Assembly: GCA_963826505.1 (NCBI GenBank)
Contig: CAWGXG010000002.1
Location: 186,001 to 250,000, forward strand
Source: CAWGXG01 sp963826505
Lineage (GTDB): Bacteria > Chloroflexota > Anaerolineae > Aggregatilineales > Aggregatilineaceae
DNA length: 64,000 bases
Reading direction: 5' to 3'
Shown here: piece after piece, positions 44,765-52,702 of the stretch
How positions within the stretch are numbered: position 1 is the first letter of the stretch
How the letters are laid out: each line of letters begins with the position of its first letter
The notes under the pieces: generated by a model
Database searches by the model: none
Told to the model about the DNA's origin: nothing
What the model saw: only the letters and a program-made list of their open reading frames with translations
Made by a program: the position numbers and the translations under genes

Positions 44765-44845
44765 AGCCAGGACGAATTTTCTACATCTGCGACCCGCGTC
44801 GTCGTTGACGACAGCGCATACCCCCGCCGGATCACACGCTCCACA

Positions 44846-44875
44846 TTACCGCACACTGCGCGCCCGTGCTATAGT
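44846..44875 (+). promoter_or_regulatory. Candidate promoter for exonuclease III
   Basis: TTACCG (44846-44851), 18 bp, TATAGT (44870-44875), 47 nt before the start codon. Confidence 0.4.
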
Positions 44876-44921
44876 TTTACGGAACGATTCGTGCCAACAC
44901 TAACGACAGGACGGCGGCAGT

Positions 44922-45689
44922 ATGCAGCTCTATTCGTGGAACGTCAATGGAATCCGCGCGGCGCAGAGCAAAGGCTTGATGGAATGGTTCCACGCCACGC
45001 AGCCGGATGTGCTGTGCATCCAGGAAACCAAAGCCGAGCCGGATCAGCTCGAAGAGGCCGTGCGCCAGCCGGAGGGGTACTACACCTATTGGGCATGGTC
45101 CACCGCCAAAAAGGGCTACAGCGGGGTCGCGCTCTACACGCGCAGCGAGCCGCAGACCGTCCAAATCGGGCTGGGGATTGCGGAATTCGACGCGGAAGGC
45201 CGCACCATTGTGGCGGATTATGGCGACTTCGTATTCATCGGCGCGTATTTCCCCAACGGCTCGCGCGATCACAGCCGCGTGCCCTTCAAGATGGCGTATA
45301 AAGCGGCCTTCCTCACTTTTTGCGAAGGATTGCGCGCGCAGGGCCGCGCCGTCGTCTTTTGCGGGGATGTGAACACGGCCCACATGCCGGTCGATCTCGC
45401 CCGGCCCGACGAGAATCAGAACACAACCGGCTTTTTGCCGGAAGAACGCGCCTGGATCGACGATGTGGTCGGTAAAGGCTATGTCGATACCTTCCGGGCG
45501 CTGCATCCTGACACGACCGACGCCTATACGTATTGGCCCTATTGGCGCAACCTGCGCGAGCGCAACCTCGGCTGGCGCATCGATTATTTCTTCACCACGC
45601 CAGACCTGCGCGACCGCATCACGAGCGCGGACATCCACGCGGACGTGATGGGGTCCGATCACTGCCCGGTCAGCCTGACGCTGGCCTAG
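44922..45689 (+). CDS. xth: Exodeoxyribonuclease III (AP endonuclease family)
   Basis: Mg-dependent AP endonuclease / 3'-5' exonuclease for base excision repair, 255 residues. Active-site motifs are YSWNVNGIRAA, LCIQETKAEP, IGAYFPNG, FCGDVNTAH and GSDHCPVSLTLA. The length is normal for ExoA/Xth proteins. The next gene starts 48 nt downstream on the same strand. Confidence 0.95.
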   Translation: MQLYSWNVNGIRAAQSKGLMEWFHATQPDVLCIQETKAEPDQLEEAVRQPEGYYTYWAWSTAKKGYSGVALYTRSEPQTVQIGLGIAEFDAEGRTIVADYGDFVFIGAYFPNGSRDHSRVPFKMAYKAAFLTFCEGLRAQGRAVVFCGDVNTAHMPVDLARPDENQNTTGFLPEERAWIDDVVGKGYVDTFRALHPDTTDAYTYWPYWRNLRERNLGWRIDYFFTTPDLRDRITSADIHADVMGSDHCPVSLTLA

Positions 45690-45737
45690 CGGAGTCCTGC
45701 CACAGCGGGCAGGGAACAGGATCGCGAGGGATAGCCG

Positions 45738-46202
45738 ATGGCCAAACCCGCATTCTCACTGCTGCGCTACAAAAACGAGTTCGTGCCGCGCATCGAGGGC
45801 ACGGATCAGAAAACGCTGGCGATCTGGGCCATTGACTGCGCCGAACGTGTTCTGCCCTGGTTCGAGGAAAAATTCCCGGACGATCCTCGCCCACGCGCCG
45901 CGCTTGAAACCCTCCAAACCTGGATCGACACCGGCGTCTTCAAAATGGCTGTGATCCGTCAGGCGTCGCTGGCGGCGCATGCGGCTGCTCGCGACGTGGG
46001 CGAGGACACTCCCGCGCGCTCGGCAGCGCGGGCTTGCGGGCAGGCGGTCGCCACCGCCCACGTTCCCATGCATGCGATCGGGGCCGCCATTTACGCCCTA
46101 CAGGCGATCCACAGAGCCAGCAGTCCCACTGAGGTCGAGGCCGCCATCGCCCGGGAACGCGCCTGGCAGGTCGAGCGCCTGCTTGAATTGAACGTGCGCT
46201 AG
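45738..46202 (+). CDS. Imm-5-like putative immunity protein
   Basis: 154 residues, all-helical. The pattern DDPRPRAALETLQTWIDTG, then AAHAAARDVG and ACGQAVATAHVPMHAIGAAIYALQAI, matches the putative immunity protein (Imm-5-like) family, recalled from memory. These are often orphan genes with no toxin nearby, and none is seen here. Preceded by AGGGATAGCCG. A function in toxin neutralisation is family-based speculation. Confidence 0.6.
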   Translation: MAKPAFSLLRYKNEFVPRIEGTDQKTLAIWAIDCAERVLPWFEEKFPDDPRPRAALETLQTWIDTGVFKMAVIRQASLAAHAAARDVGEDTPARSAARACGQAVATAHVPMHAIGAAIYALQAIHRASSPTEVEAAIARERAWQVERLLELNVR

Positions 46203-46340
46203 CTCACCCAGGTCGTATTTTCGGTCAAATTCGCCATCCCCCAATTCCGCCTGTTTGAGGTAAACTCCGGCCCGTCTTAACCGTGATCTACAGAGGTGAG
46301 TCGGCCACCAGGGAAAAGTTTGCTTTTCTCTTTTTCCCTC

Positions 46341-46380
46341 AAAGAATCTCTGCGTTCTCTGCGGCCTCTGCGGTGAATCG
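46341..46380. repeat. CACAGAG/CGCAGAG repeat, copy 3 (inverted)
   Basis: On the minus strand reads CACCGCAGAGGCCGCAGAGA and onward; 24 of 28 bases match 48228-48255. It lies in the gap before azlC. Confidence 0.5.
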
Positions 46381-46410
46381 TTTTTGCTGTTGCTCAGAAG
46401 GGTTAAAGCT

Positions 46411-47139
46411 ATGCGCTCGCGGCGTGCAGAATTTTGGGGCGGCGTCCGCGCCCAACTGCCGATCCTGCTCGGTACGTCTCCGTTTGGCATGATCTACGGC
46501 GTGATCGCCATCGAAGCCGGGCTGCCGGTGCCGGTGGCGATCGCCATGTCCATGATCGTGTTTGCGGGATCGGCGCAGTTCATCGCGGCGCAGTTGGTCG
46601 CCGGGGGCACCCCCGCGTTGGTGATCGTGCTAACGACATTCGTCGTCAATCTACGCCACGCACTCTACAGCGCCTCGATCGCGCCCTACGTGCGCCACCT
46701 GTCGCGGACATGGAAATACGTGGTGGCCTTCCTGCTCACGGACGAAGCCTACGCGGTCGCCATCACCCATTACGAAGCCGAACGCCAACCCCCTGCCGCG
46801 CAGACGTTCCGCCACTGGTACACGCTCGGCGCGGAGATGACGCTGTGGGTGTCGTGGCAGATCAGCACGCTGATTGGCGTTGTGCTCGGCGCGCAGGTGC
46901 CCGCAAGTTGGGGGCTGGATTTTACGCTGGCGCTGACCTTCATTGCGCTGCTGATTCCCACGCTGCGCGATCACCCGACCATCGCCGCCGCTGCGATCGC
47001 GAGCGTCACCGCGTTGATCGCCTACGATCTGCCCTACAACCTGGGTCTGATCCTGGCCGTGCTGGCCGGTATCGCCGCCGGGTTGGTTGCCGAACACCGG
47101 GCGGCTCCCGCGCCTGAACAAGCGGAGCGCGCGTTATGA
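46411..47139 (+). CDS. azlC: AzlC-family branched-chain amino acid exporter subunit
   Basis: 242-residue inner-membrane protein with about five to six helices. The family motif is ILLGTSPFGMIYGVIAIEAGLP with AGSAQFIAAQLV and VNLRHALYSASIAPY. It forms a two-component exporter with AzlD, encoded next. The ATG at 46411 has AAGGG 9 nt upstream; the frame extends to 46384 without support. It is coupled to azlD by a 4-nt overlap. Confidence 0.92.
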   Translation: MRSRRAEFWGGVRAQLPILLGTSPFGMIYGVIAIEAGLPVPVAIAMSMIVFAGSAQFIAAQLVAGGTPALVIVLTTFVVNLRHALYSASIAPYVRHLSRTWKYVVAFLLTDEAYAVAITHYEAERQPPAAQTFRHWYTLGAEMTLWVSWQISTLIGVVLGAQVPASWGLDFTLALTFIALLIPTLRDHPTIAAAAIASVTALIAYDLPYNLGLILAVLAGIAAGLVAEHRAAPAPEQAERAL

Positions 47140-47453
47140 CCTTGTGGCTGATGATCGCGGGGATGGTAGCGGTGACCTATGGTGTGCGGCTGTCGGTGAT
47201 CGCGCTGTTGGGAGACGCCGCGCTGCCATCCGAGCTGCAACGCGCGCTGCGCTATGTGCCGCCCGCCGCGCTGGCGGCCATCGCGATCCCGGCGCTGATC
47301 ATGCCGGAGGGCAGGCTCGAATTCTCCGCTGGCAACACGCGCCTGATCGCCGGGGTAATCGCCGCGTTGGTCGCGTGGCGGACGCGCTCCACCTTGCTGC
47401 CGATCGGAGTCGGTATGGTGGCGTTGTGGCTGCTCAATGCGCTGATCGGGTAG
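47136..47453 (+). CDS. azlD: AzlD-family transport protein
   Basis: 105 residues with four hydrophobic segments. LRYVPPAALAAIAIPALIMPEG and NTRLIAGVIAALVAWRTRSTLLPIGVGM are typical of AzlD. It partners AzlC in exporting branched-chain amino acids or analogues. The ATG overlaps the azlC stop (ATGA). The gap after it holds a stem-loop repeat. Confidence 0.9.
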   Translation: MTLWLMIAGMVAVTYGVRLSVIALLGDAALPSELQRALRYVPPAALAAIAIPALIMPEGRLEFSAGNTRLIAGVIAALVAWRTRSTLLPIGVGMVALWLLNALIG

Positions 47454-47500
47454 CCGCTGCGACCGGCCATGCGGCCTCTCGCTTCGGCCTGTGGGCGGCT

Positions 47501-47523
47501 CCCTCCCCGCGTAGCGGAGAGGG
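47501..47523. repeat. Stem-loop repeat, copy 3
   Basis: CCCTCCCCGCGTAGCGGAGAGGG, a palindromic element between the convergent azlD and secreted-protein genes. A further related string (CTTCCTCCAGCGCGTGGGGGAAGGG) follows at 47541-47566. Confidence 0.55.
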
Positions 47524-47612
47524 ACTTTGAATGCGTCTTGCTTCCTCCAGCGCGTGGGGGAAGGGCCCGGAATGGGGGCCTATAAACCACCGCACAAGAC
47601 CGAAAATGCGGG

Positions 47613-48011
47613 TTATTCCACGACATCCAGCGGCAGGGCGGCCCCGTTTGGCGGGCAGGTGATCGTGGTGGGCTCCACAAACAGGAACGCAGCGGGCCGC
47701 GCACCGCCTTCACCGGCGGGCAGCTCGATGATCAGGTCGGTCCACGTGCCCGGCCCCGGTACGACGATGTCTTGCAACGGGCCGGTCCAGGCCGAGGGCA
47801 GGTTGGGGCCGCTGCCATTGGCGCGCGACTGATCGACGAAAGGCGGGATCGGGCCGAGATGCAAATCAGGTCCAACGCAAAACGCGGGCACGATGTAATT
47901 CCCGACTTCCTGAGCGGCTACGCCGGTTGGGGATACGTGCCACCCCGCCGCGACAAACAGGCAGACCACGGCTGCCGCGACAATTGTGCGGACAACAGAT
48001 ACGTGTTTCAT
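47613..48011 (-). CDS. Small secreted protein of unknown function
   Basis: 132 residues. A signal peptide (VVRTIVAAAVVCLFVAAGWHVSPTGVAAQE) precedes a short domain with two cysteines (FCVGPDL, ITCPPNG) that may form a disulfide. It ends with an acidic tail. No family recognised. Convergent with azlD; its 5' side is a 287-nt gap (48012-48298) containing only a CACAGAG-type repeat. Confidence 0.6.
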   Translation of the reverse strand: MKHVSVVRTIVAAAVVCLFVAAGWHVSPTGVAAQEVGNYIVPAFCVGPDLHLGPIPPFVDQSRANGSGPNLPSAWTGPLQDIVVPGPGTWTDLIIELPAGEGGARPAAFLFVEPTTITCPPNGAALPLDVVE

Positions 48012-48227
48012 CGAGTTTTCTGCCTTAACTCTCAGCGAAAATCAGGCTTGGCCGCCCAAAGGGGACACGCGGGAGAACGACGACTGGCCGACCATCACAA
48101 CCGCCGGGGACCCATGCAGACAGCAGGGATAGCGTCGTGAGCTTACACACTGTATTAAAGCACGGAACCCGGTACGAGGCGAACAGCACATTCCGCCGTG
48201 CGGAAACAGTCTCTACGGGGAAAGCGT

Positions 48228-48255
48228 CACCGCGGAGGTCGCAGAGACCCCAGAG
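48228..48255. repeat. CACAGAG/CGCAGAG repeat, copy 4
   Basis: CACCGCGGAGGTCGCAGAGA followed by CCCCAGAG, related to the inverted copy at 46341-46380. Confidence 0.45.
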
Positions 48256-48298
48256 CTTGCATGTGGGGAAGAGGGATTTTTCGCGACTGTCGGTTCGA

Positions 48299-49108
48299 TC
48301 AGCCGTAAATGCGCGCCAACAGGCGATCCATCAGCGCGGGGAAGCTTCGCCCGGCCCAGACGAACAGCCCGTCGATCGGGCGCAGCGTCATGCTGCGCGG
48401 CTTGCGTTCCAACGCCCGCGCGATGCCACCCGCGACCTGTTCCGGCGTCATGGTGGGCCAGCGCGTCGCGACGCGGCCCGGCTGCCCGAGTCGTTTCGCG
48501 GCGAACTCGGTGTGGGACTGCCCAACCCACAACACGCTCACGGCGATACCATCCGCTTTTAGTTCGCCGCGCAGCGAACGCGCCAGCGCGTCGACAGCGG
48601 CTTTGCTGGCGCTGTAGACTGCCGCATAGGGGGCGGGAACCGGTCCCAAAATGGATGAAATCACCACGATGTGACCGCCGCCGCTGGCCCGCATAGCCGG
48701 GACCGCCGCGCGGACGCTGTGGATCACGCCGTCGATGTTGGTGCGCAGGACCGTTTCGAGATCGTCCCAGGGCGCTTCCACGAGCGCGCCGCGCTGGCCC
48801 AGGCCCGCGTTGGCGACGAGCACATTCAGCCGGTTGAACTCGGCCACCGTCAGCGCGACGGCGCGTTGCATGGTGTCGGGATCGGTGACATCGGCCTCAA
48901 CGGTGAGCAGTTTGCCGGGCAATTGATCGGCCTTCACCTGCGCGGCGAGCGCAGCCAACCGGTCGGCGCGGCGACCGGTCGCGGTGACGTCGTCTCCCAG
49001 CGCCGCGAACAACAGCGCCGCTGCCCGCCCGATGCCAGAGGTCGCTCCCGTGATCAGCACGGTGCGGTGCGCCTCGGCGGGCACGACGTATTTTCGGTAA
49101 TAGCGCAT
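48299..49108 (-). CDS. Short-chain dehydrogenase/reductase
   Basis: 269 residues, NAD(P)-dependent Rossmann enzyme. The cofactor motif is LITGATSGIGRAAALLFA, with NAGLG and the catalytic VISSI...YSASKAAVDAL (Ser, Tyr, Lys). A C-terminal hydrophobic/basic extension (PIDGLFVWAGRSFPALMDRLLARIYG) suggests membrane association. The start at 49108 has AGGAG 8 nt upstream. Substrate unknown; classical SDRs with this tail often act on lipids or steroids. Confidence 0.88.
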   Translation of the reverse strand: MRYYRKYVVPAEAHRTVLITGATSGIGRAAALLFAALGDDVTATGRRADRLAALAAQVKADQLPGKLLTVEADVTDPDTMQRAVALTVAEFNRLNVLVANAGLGQRGALVEAPWDDLETVLRTNIDGVIHSVRAAVPAMRASGGGHIVVISSILGPVPAPYAAVYSASKAAVDALARSLRGELKADGIAVSVLWVGQSHTEFAAKRLGQPGRVATRWPTMTPEQVAGGIARALERKPRSMTLRPIDGLFVWAGRSFPALMDRLLARIYG

Positions 49109-49145
49109 GGGTTGGCTCCTGGGTCCGGGTACTGATTGCTGTCCC

Positions 49146-50399
49146 CTACCGTATCGGGCGCGAGGCCACGCCCCACACATCATCTAACACGTCTTGCGCG
49201 CCACCGCCCCCGGCATCGACGCGCCACAGGTGCGTGGCGGGCATGTACTGCGCCATGTCGGAATCGGTGGGCAGCGCGCCCGGACGCACGCGCCGCGCGT
49301 TGAGATCGGCGACCAGCGCGGTGTTGGGATCGACCACCGTCGCGAAGACGTAGCTTGAGGTCGCCGCCAGCGAAGAGACGCCGTACACGTCCGAACGCCA
49401 CGCCAGCTCGCGGACCACGCTCGTTACGAGGTCCAGGCGGTAGAGCGTGATGTCGGCGCTGCTCACATCGACCGGGAAGGACGGCTCTTTATCGAGCGCC
49501 AGCGGCGTGGTTGGCGCATAGCGCGCGATGAAATAGAGGTAGGTGTCGTCCGGCGACCACGCCACGCGCTCGATCGTGCCCAACCCGCCCGCGATCGCGA
49601 TCACGTAATCGCGCGTGCCGCCCGTAATCAGGTCGATCACGCGGATCGCGCCGTTTACGGTAGGTCCGGCCAGGTGTGTGCGCGTCAGGTTGACGGCCGC
49701 TCCGCCGGGAATAAACGCCGCATCGTAGACGCTGAACTCGCCGGTCTGCACGTCGTACAGTCCCAGGCCCGGCGCGGGGAAGCAGCACGTCCCGAACACG
49801 TTGGTGCCGTAGGTGGGCCACACATTGGGCCGACCGGGCCCCAGCAGACCGCCGTCCCGCGCATAGAGCACGCCCGCGAACGTCACCGCGGCCTGCGATG
49901 CGCCCGGCTGGAACAGCCCGAAATAGCCGCTCATACGGCCTGCGCCGCCATCCATCGCGGCCATCTCCAGCTCGCGCAGCGGGAAGGACACGCGATCCTG
50001 ATCGTTGGCGTCTTTGGTGTCCTGTGGGGAAACGGTTTCCAGGTAATACAGCGTCTGGGCATCCTGCGCGATCGTCAGCGTGCGGCCATAATAACCCGGC
50101 ACTTTGACGGCGGGCGCGTCGCTAGGCGTCGCCACGTAGAGCGCATCATCGCGCGCGATATACAGCGTCTGCGCGTCCGGCGTCCAGAACAGGCGCGCGC
50201 CCTGTCCGTACGTGAAAGCCGGGCCGGGCTGCGTGATCGGATTCCCATCTGAATCAGCGAGCGTGACGCTGCCCCGCCACACAAAGGCCAGCGCGACCTG
50301 CCCGACTTCGCCGCGCGCCGGTGTTACCAGCGGCAGCCCCAGGATCACCACCAGCACCGCCAGGACCGCGCGGCGCAGCCATCGTCTTCTGATTGCCAT
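49146..50399 (-). CDS. Secreted beta-propeller-like protein
   Basis: 417 residues. A signal peptide (WLRRAVLAVLVVILGLPLVTPARG) is followed by repeated TolB/WD40-like blades, for example RLFWTPDAQTLYIARDDALYV, IERVAWSPDDTYLYFIARY and AAVTFAGVLYARDGG. There is a CC pair in NVFGTCCFPAPG. No catalytic motif. The ATG at 50399 has AGGAG 9 nt upstream. It is divergent from the TIR-SUMF1 gene and 37 nt upstream of the SDR on the same strand, so the two may share a transcript. Confidence 0.7.
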   Translation of the reverse strand: MAIRRRWLRRAVLAVLVVILGLPLVTPARGEVGQVALAFVWRGSVTLADSDGNPITQPGPAFTYGQGARLFWTPDAQTLYIARDDALYVATPSDAPAVKVPGYYGRTLTIAQDAQTLYYLETVSPQDTKDANDQDRVSFPLRELEMAAMDGGAGRMSGYFGLFQPGASQAAVTFAGVLYARDGGLLGPGRPNVWPTYGTNVFGTCCFPAPGLGLYDVQTGEFSVYDAAFIPGGAAVNLTRTHLAGPTVNGAIRVIDLITGGTRDYVIAIAGGLGTIERVAWSPDDTYLYFIARYAPTTPLALDKEPSFPVDVSSADITLYRLDLVTSVVRELAWRSDVYGVSSLAATSSYVFATVVDPNTALVADLNARRVRPGALPTDSDMAQYMPATHLWRVDAGGGGAQDVLDDVWGVASRPIR

Positions 50400-50522
50400 C
50401 TCCGACTCTCCTGATCCCCCTGGCGAACCGGACTCCGCCCAAGTGTACCCTGCCTGCGAGCGACGGGAAAATAGGAGATCGGATGGGGGTGATGCTAGCT
50501 CCGCGCGTGGCGCTAAGTGGGT

Positions 50523-50528
50523 TATAAT
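50523..50528 (+). promoter_or_regulatory. -10 box (TATAAT) upstream of the TIR-SUMF1 gene
   Basis: Perfect TATAAT 45 nt before the start codon at 50574. No clear -35 element. Confidence 0.3.
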
Positions 50529-50573
50529 GAGCACAGACCTTGGCTGCATAAGTACGGGGGGAGACACACCCGC

Positions 50574-51869
50574 ATGGCGCGCATCTTTCTCAGCTATCGT
50601 CGCGACGACGCAATGGGGTATTCGCTGCTGCTCTACGACCGGCTGAACCGGTACTTCGGGCGCGGCAGCGTCTTCATGGACGTGGACACGATCCCGCCCG
50701 GTTTGGATTTTCTGCGGGTGATCGAGCGCGAAGTCAGCGCGTGTAATGTTTTGATCGCGTTGATCGGCAAGCAGTGGCTCGCGATTACGGATTTATTGGG
50801 CCATCCGCGCATCGCCCAATCGGATGATTACGTGCAGTTGGAGATCGCCATCGCGTTGGAGCGCGGCATCCCGGTTATCCCGGTGCTGCTGCGCGGCGCG
50901 CATATGCCCACCGCCGATCAACTGCCCGACGCGCTCAAACCCCTGGCGCGACGGCAGGCCGTGTCGCTCAGCGACGAACGCATCGATTACGACCTCAAGC
51001 GGCTGCTCAAAGCCGTGCTCGACGTGACGGCCAAATCGAGTTGGCTGGACGCGCTGGCGCTGACTCCCCCGTCGCCGCACGTGGGCGAGCACGACAGCAC
51101 GCTCTCCGGAGGGCAAAAGGCCACGCCGCTGCATGCGACGCGCCTGCTGTTCGAGCCGGAAATCGTCGCCGTTCCAGCCGGAGAATTCCTGAGCGGCGAC
51201 ACACTGTGCCCCGCCACACTACCGGATTTCTGGATCGCGCGTTATCCGGCCAAAGTCGGCGAATTCCGCGCCTTTGTGGAGATGGGCGGTTACAGCGAGC
51301 GCAGGTACTGGACCGAAGCAGGCTGGTATTGGAAGAAATCGCTCATCCGCCGCCACCCCGATTACTGGGATGATCCGCTGTGGACGGGCAACGATTGGCT
51401 GCCCGTGATCGGCGTGAGCTGGTACGAAGCGCATGCCTATTGTGCCTGGCTGGCCGACAAAACCGGGCTGCCGTACCATCTGCCCAGCACATTGGAATGG
51501 GAAAAAGCGGCGCGCGGCAGCGATGGGCGGATTTATCCCTGGGGCAACGAACGGCGGCAGGGCGCGTGTAACATTTACGGATCGGGCGTCAGCCAGACGT
51601 CGCAGGTCGGACGCTTCAGCCCGGCGGGCGACAGCCCTTACGGGGTCGCCGATATGATCGGGAACGTGGCGGAATGGTGCGCGACGCGTTGGACCAGCCG
51701 AGTCGGCGGTCCGCCCGATGACGATCCGGCGGGCGATGTCCCGCGCGTGCAGCACGGCGGCTCGTGGTGCAGTACGACACCGCAGCGCGCCGCCATGCGC
51801 ATCCGCGGCGGTGCCGATTTCACCAGCAACTATGTCGGCTTTCGCGCCGCGCGTTCGGCGTTGGAATAA
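50574..51869 (+). CDS. TIR domain-SUMF1 (formylglycine-enzyme-like) fusion protein
   Basis: 431 residues. The N-terminal TIR domain (1-155) has MARIFLSYRRDDAMGYS, FMDVDTIPPGLDF and YVQLEIAIALERGIPVIPVL; Glu90 in QLEIAIAL is at the place of the NADase glutamate. A variable linker (about 160-190) leads to a SUMF1/FGE-sulfatase domain (195-430) with VIGVSWYEAHAYCAWLA, LPSTLEWEKAARG, MIGNVAEWC and HGGSWCS...YVGFRAARS. The paired cysteines of active formylglycine-generating enzyme are not present (only C399 after GGSW), so this is probably a non-catalytic C-lectin-type fold. Such fusions occur in signalling and defence contexts. Confidence 0.9.
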   Translation: MARIFLSYRRDDAMGYSLLLYDRLNRYFGRGSVFMDVDTIPPGLDFLRVIEREVSACNVLIALIGKQWLAITDLLGHPRIAQSDDYVQLEIAIALERGIPVIPVLLRGAHMPTADQLPDALKPLARRQAVSLSDERIDYDLKRLLKAVLDVTAKSSWLDALALTPPSPHVGEHDSTLSGGQKATPLHATRLLFEPEIVAVPAGEFLSGDTLCPATLPDFWIARYPAKVGEFRAFVEMGGYSERRYWTEAGWYWKKSLIRRHPDYWDDPLWTGNDWLPVIGVSWYEAHAYCAWLADKTGLPYHLPSTLEWEKAARGSDGRIYPWGNERRQGACNIYGSGVSQTSQVGRFSPAGDSPYGVADMIGNVAEWCATRWTSRVGGPPDDDPAGDVPRVQHGGSWCSTTPQRAAMRIRGGADFTSNYVGFRAARSALE

Positions 51870-51935
51870 GCGTTACAGCGCGGTAAACGCTTCGTCCGAG
51901 GGACCGCCGTGTCCCGCAGAGAAGGGTAATACCCC

Positions 51936-52307
51936 ATGCCGGATGTCGTACGCTATCTCGCCGCCTTGATCGTCGGGGTTCACGGGTTGATTCACCTGAT
52001 GGGCTTCATCGCTTATTTCCCGTTCGCAAATATCGCAGAGCTGCCTTACAAGACCACCCAGATGAATGGCCGCCTGAAGTTGGGCCGGGGCGGGACACGC
52101 GCGATCAGCCTATTGTGGCTGCTGGCGGCGATTGGGTTTGTGCTGTCGGTGGGCGGCATGCTGGCCGATCAGGGCTGGTGGCAGATCGTGATGGGTGTGT
52201 CAGCCCTGCTTTCACTGGTTATCTCCGCGTTGGACTGGTCCGTCGCGTTCCGGGGCACGCTGATCGACATCGCGATTCTGTGCGTGCTGTTGGTCGCCCA
52301 ATGGTGA
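51936..52307 (+). CDS. Small four-helix membrane protein
   Basis: 123 residues with four predicted membrane segments (about 5-25, 57-75, 85-100 and 105-121), starting VVRYLAALIVGVHGLIHLMGFIAYF. The GVHGLIHLMGF motif recurs in small uncharacterised membrane proteins; no function is known. AGAAGGG precedes the ATG. It follows the TIR-SUMF1 gene by 66 nt on the same strand and may be co-transcribed. Confidence 0.65.
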   Translation: MPDVVRYLAALIVGVHGLIHLMGFIAYFPFANIAELPYKTTQMNGRLKLGRGGTRAISLLWLLAAIGFVLSVGGMLADQGWWQIVMGVSALLSLVISALDWSVAFRGTLIDIAILCVLLVAQW

Positions 52308-52333
52308 GCGGCTGATTCGCCGCACCACCGCGC

Positions 52334-52645
52334 TTACTCGTCGTCAAACAGGTCCAGCGCCCGCAGGACGTCTACCAAGGCGAGCAGACTCGCGCCGCTG
52401 TGGGCCTGTTCGTCCAATCCCTCCACCTCAAAACGCCGTTCGAGGGCATTCGCTTCGAACTCCGGCGCGGCGACTACTAGCGCCACTGCCTGGGCGATCG
52501 CGACGCGTTGTGCTGCCTCCCAGGTCAGCGCCTGCTTGGTCCAAAACAAGCGGTACCCGGCGTCGATCTTATCGGCGCTGAGCGGTTCCGGCGGTTCGGG
52601 TTCGGGCGCTTGCCAGTTGATCACACGATTGAAAAAATCGACCAT
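52334..52645 (-). CDS. Small hypothetical protein
   Basis: 103 residues, acidic, helical (LTWEAAQRVAIAQAVALVVAA) with a Pro/Glu-rich segment near residues 14-22. No family recognised. It begins 57 nt after the AI-2E-family gene on the same strand. Plausible from codon composition and the conserved strand, but unproven. Confidence 0.5.
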   Translation of the reverse strand: MVDFFNRVINWQAPEPEPPEPLSADKIDAGYRLFWTKQALTWEAAQRVAIAQAVALVVAAPEFEANALERRFEVEGLDEQAHSGASLLALVDVLRALDLFDDE

Positions 52646-52702
52646 GAGCTGATCTCCAATAAATTCACGATGCGTCTATGTTGGGAGTGCGCGCCGCCCG
52701 GA

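Noticed and set aside
43310..45301. 663-codon plus-strand open frame
   Set aside because: It spans the antisense of the acyl-CoA dehydrogenase gene and part of exonuclease III in another frame; no domain seen.
51750..51869. DGR variable region in the TIR-SUMF1 C-terminus
   Set aside because: No template repeat or reverse transcriptase exists in the window; kept only as a check to be done.
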